A DNA stretch of 6,223 bases from Candidatus Melainabacteria bacterium (GTDB lineage: Bacteria; Actinomycetota; Actinomycetes; Mycobacteriales; Pseudonocardiaceae), in NCBI GenBank assembly GCA_903970565.1, contig CAJCJE010000865.1, forward strand, positions 1 through 6,223, written 5' to 3'. A program made the position numbers and the translations under genes. Shown one piece after another: positions 4,284-6,223 of the stretch (position 1 is its first letter; every line of letters begins with the position of its first letter). Below the pieces are notes generated by a model, which did no database searches, was not told where the DNA came from, and saw nothing but the letters and a program-made list of their open reading frames with translations.

Positions 4284-5138
4284 ACCATCATGCCGGACGA
4301 CCGGTCGAACACCCAACAGCTGGCGGACCCTCTCACCCGCCAGAGGTGGACGTTGCGCAATTCGGGCGAGACCGGCGGCGCGAGCGACCAGTTGGGCGTT
4401 GTCCCGCACCCGTTCTCCCCTCGCGTAGCTGGTGGTGTCCTCCATACCCACGCGGAGGTGACCGCCTGCGGCCAGCGTGGCAAACATCACAGGCAAGCCG
4501 GCCCGGCCGACTCCGGTGGCGCAGAAGCTCGCGCCCTCCGGAATGTCCCGCAGCGCCGCCGACACCGTCTCCACATTGCCCGGCATACCGCCCGGCACGC
4601 CCATCACCAGATCGAGGTGCACGTGACCGCCGGCCGGGGCACCGTAGTTGTCCAGCAGGCGACGCAGCGAGGTCAGCTGACCGAGGTCGAAGATCTCGTA
4701 CTCCGGCACGATCTCCCGCTCGATCATCCGCTTGTGCAGCTCGACGATGAACTCCCAGCGGTTGAGGAACACGTCGTCGCCGAAGTTGACCGTGCCCATC
4801 GTGCAGGAGGCCGAGTCCGGCATGGCCTCCAGCACGCGCAGCCGGTCGGCCTCCGGATCGGTCACCGCGCCGCCGGTGGACAGCTGCACGACGAGACTTG
4901 TGTTCTCGCGCAGCGCGGCCACCGTCTCCTTGAGCAGCCCGAGATCCAGACTCGGTTTGGCGTCCGCGTCCCGGACGTGTACGTGGATCATGGTCGCGCC
5001 GACGCGCTCACAGTCCTGGGCGGTGCTGACCAACTCGGTAAGGGTGACCGGAAGGTTGGGCACATCGACCTTGGCATGTTCGGCCCCGGTAGGGGCCACC
5101 GTGATGAGCGTGCCGGGCGAAGTTGTAGCGGCAGTCAT
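4281..5138 (-). CDS. Beta-keto acid cleavage enzyme (BKACE, DUF849; 3-keto-5-aminohexanoate cleavage family)
   Basis: A 285-residue TIM-barrel enzyme of normal family length. BKACE enzymes condense a beta-keto acid with acetyl-CoA to give acetoacetate and a new acyl-CoA. Visible family blocks in order are ITVAPTGAE (12-20), the zinc pair H52/H54 in GATMIHVHVRD, VQLSTGG (84-90), EIFDLGQL with E148, HVHLDLVMGVPGGMPG (172-187), and RVGMEDTTSYARGE (229-242). By alignment to the lysine-fermentation enzyme Kce, H52, H54 and E233 bind zinc and R229 and D234 match its catalytic Arg and Asp. The catalytic set is thus complete. The substrate cannot be read from the sequence: Kce acts in lysine fermentation, relatives in carnitine breakdown, and no such pathway genes are near. 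The ATG at 5138 lacks a ribosome site but is followed directly by the family start. A palindrome lies 1 bp upstream. Confidence 0.92.
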   Translation of the reverse strand: MTAATTSPGTLITVAPTGAEHAKVDVPNLPVTLTELVSTAQDCERVGATMIHVHVRDADAKPSLDLGLLKETVAALRENTSLVVQLSTGGAVTDPEADRLRVLEAMPDSASCTMGTVNFGDDVFLNRWEFIVELHKRMIEREIVPEYEIFDLGQLTSLRRLLDNYGAPAGGHVHLDLVMGVPGGMPGNVETVSAALRDIPEGASFCATGVGRAGLPVMFATLAAGGHLRVGMEDTTSYARGERVRDNAQLVARAAGLARIAQRPPLAGERVRQLLGVRPVVRHDG

Positions 5139-5139
5139 G

Positions 5140-5163
5140 GCCGCGATACTGACACATCGCGGC
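5140..5163. promoter_or_regulatory. Palindrome at the BKACE start, probable operator
   Basis: GCCGCGAT (5140-5147) and ATCGCGGC (5156-5163) are perfect 8-bp arms around ACTGACAC. The site ends 1 bp before the BKACE ATG. On the minus strand CAGTAT (5152-5147) inside it resembles a -10 element, which would make the mRNA nearly leaderless and let a bound regulator block it. The dyad size suits a TetR- or GntR-type dimer. No regulator gene is adjacent in the window. Confidence 0.5.
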
Positions 5164-5238
5164 TGGCTACGGCGCCAGGATCAGTCCCCGTCGCCCGATC
5201 GGCCCCCGGTGTTCGGCGGTACGCCACCGCGCGGTCCA

Positions 5239-5281
5239 CCGATGGCGCAACCCCATCACTCGGATGGCTTGCGCCGATCGG
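5239..5281 (-). terminator. Hairpin between ygfZ and BKACE, probable ygfZ terminator
   Basis: Three stacked stems: CCGAT/ATCGG (5239-5243, 5277-5281), GGCGCAA/TTGCGCC (5244-5250, 5269-5275) and CCATC/GATGG (5253-5257, 5263-5267) with loop ACTCG. Only one bulged G and a small internal loop interrupt them. It lies about 90 bp past the ygfZ stop and 100 bp before BKACE, and no T run follows. It separates the two transcripts, or forms part of a leader if read through. Confidence 0.5.
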
Positions 5282-5310
5282 CCCGGTCCTCGGCCCGTCT
5301 CACGTGACGA

Positions 5311-5336
5311 CCACCTGCTTCCGCCACCTGCTTCCG
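5311..5336. repeat. 13-bp perfect tandem duplication
   Basis: CCACCTGCTTCCG occurs twice in direct succession (5311-5323, 5324-5336), 34 bp past the ygfZ stop on the minus strand. It is most simply replication slippage. A shorter CTATCCG duplication (5363-5369, 5370-5376) overlaps the ygfZ stop codon. Confidence 0.6.
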
Positions 5337-5369
5337 CCGGCTGCGCCTGTCGGCCTGTGTTGCTATCCG

Positions 5370-6223
5370 CTATCCGCGCAGTCGCTCCACGGCCTCCCGG
5401 CCCGGTGCCGCCGCCTCCGGCGGTACCGAATCCGGGTCGATCGAGGCCTGCACCAGGTGGTCGTCCGCGCCGACCAGCAACTCGGCGTCCAACGGAGCGG
5501 AGCGCTTCAGCACCGCCAACGCGACGTTGCCCAACTCGTGATGCCGAGCGACCGACCCGACCCGCCCGACCACCCGCTCGCCGATCAGCACCGGCTCGCC
5601 GGTCTCCGGCAGCGCGTCCTGCGACCCGTCCAGGTGCAGCAGCACCATCCGGCGCGGCGGCCGACCGATATTGCTGACCTTGGCGACCGTCTCCTGGCCC
5701 CGGTAGCAGCCCTTGTTCAGGTGCACGGCCGGTTCGATCCAGTTGACCTCGTGCGGAATGGTCCGCTCGTCGGTATCCAGACCCAGCCGCGCGCGCAGCG
5801 CCTCGACCCGCAGCGCCTCGAACGCCCAACTACCCGCCGGTCGGGCCCCCGTGCCGGTCAGCCGCTGCCAGGTCGACACCAGCGCGGCCCGGTCGATGAC
5901 CAGGTCAACCGCGTTCTGCCCCGGCCACGGCATCCGCCGCGCCAGGCCGCCGTCGAACGGGACAACCTCGTAGTTCGCGCTCGGCGTCGGCAGCCCGAGG
6001 TCGTCGAGCAGCGTCGGCGCATCCGGCCCCAGCACGGTCAGCACCACCCGCTCGGCGCCCGCGTCCCGTGGCTCGACCTTCGACCAGAACCGCATCGAGT
6101 CCAAATAGGACAGTAAGGGAGCGGTCCGGCTGCTCTCCGTGTCCAACCACACCGTGCCCTCAGCCTGCGCGACCACCACGTGGTCCTCGACATGTCCGTG
6201 CGCGTCCAGCACCAGCGCCTCGG
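5370..6223 (-). CDS. ygfZ: Folate-binding protein YgfZ, N-terminus outside window
   Basis: At least 283 residues, open through the right edge of the window (EALVLDAHGHVEDHVVVA). YgfZ is a GcvT-like tetrahydrofolate-binding protein that supports assembly or repair of certain iron-sulfur enzymes. The signature KGCYRGQE, with the conserved Cys of the family, is encoded at 5714-5691. Before it come the GcvT-like core and the helix WAFEALRVEALRARLG, then IPHEVNWIEPAVHLN. After it the C-terminal barrel domain includes GEPVLIGERVVGRVGS. The stop is TAG at 5372-5370. The first valine of the fully open reading (GTG 6212) is not the start, because family sequence continues above it. As I recall, this gene lies near a DUF3073 gene in mycobacteria too, so the present spread-out order may be a shared neighbourhood enlarged by rsiG, BKACE and the 299-residue gene. 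Confidence 0.93.
   Translation of the reverse strand, partial: EALVLDAHGHVEDHVVVAQAEGTVWLDTESSRTAPLLSYLDSMRFWSKVEPRDAGAERVVLTVLGPDAPTLLDDLGLPTPSANYEVVPFDGGLARRMPWPGQNAVDLVIDRAALVSTWQRLTGTGARPAGSWAFEALRVEALRARLGLDTDERTIPHEVNWIEPAVHLNKGCYRGQETVAKVSNIGRPPRRMVLLHLDGSQDALPETGEPVLIGERVVGRVGSVARHHELGNVALAVLKRSAPLDAELLVGADDHLVQASIDPDSVPPEAAAPGREAVERLRG

Noticed and set aside
4269..6116. A 615-codon open frame on the plus strand
   Set aside because: It lies antisense to the BKACE and ygfZ genes and gives an Arg/His/Gln-rich sequence with no family motif, the usual mirror frame in high-GC DNA.

Overview
The window comes from a high-GC actinobacterium. The clade-specific families say so: a DUF3073 protein, the sporulation anti-sigma factor RsiG with paired c-di-GMP motifs, a DUF397 remnant and a broadly actinobacterial 299-residue hypothetical protein. 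A Micromonosporaceae-like or related filamentous lineage is my guess, but the sequence alone does not settle the genus.

Layout. 1-241 (+) is the 3' end of arfB, a ribosome-rescue peptidyl-tRNA hydrolase. 322-1330 is a small accessory-looking block on the minus strand. It holds a DUF3800 gene (791-1330), an intergenic stretch with two diverged ~70-bp direct repeats (597-667 and 719-788), and a short solitary HicB-type gene (322-540). 1361-1974 has no convincing intact gene. It holds a decayed DUF397 scrap and a run of three hairpins at its far end. 1975-2160 (-) is a DUF3073 gene, divergent from 2335-3234 (+), a conserved actinobacterial protein of unknown function that ends at a strong 13-bp perfect hairpin. 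3298-3648 has no gene. 3649-4254 (-) is rsiG. 4281-5138 (-) is a beta-keto acid cleavage enzyme (BKACE, DUF849) reading toward rsiG with a 26-bp gap, and a palindrome overlaps its start region. 5370-6223 (-) is the folate-binding protein YgfZ, cut by the window edge and followed by a hairpin.

How the parts relate. The right half is core chromosome: tRNA-dependent-looking housekeeping (ygfZ), a developmental regulator (rsiG, which holds the sporulation sigma factor WhiG in a c-di-GMP-dependent complex) and a metabolic enzyme that may be cotranscribed with it. The link between BKACE and rsiG is positional only. The left-centre block is the most unusual part. Each repeat copy, read on the plus strand (antisense to the flanking genes), starts 5-6 bp after a -10-like hexamer, holds a dyad whose two differences between copies keep plus-strand pairing as G-U wobbles, and ends in a short T run. 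This looks like a pair of tandem small-RNA cassettes between DUF3800 and HicB. That is inference from sequence only and has not been shown by any experiment available here.
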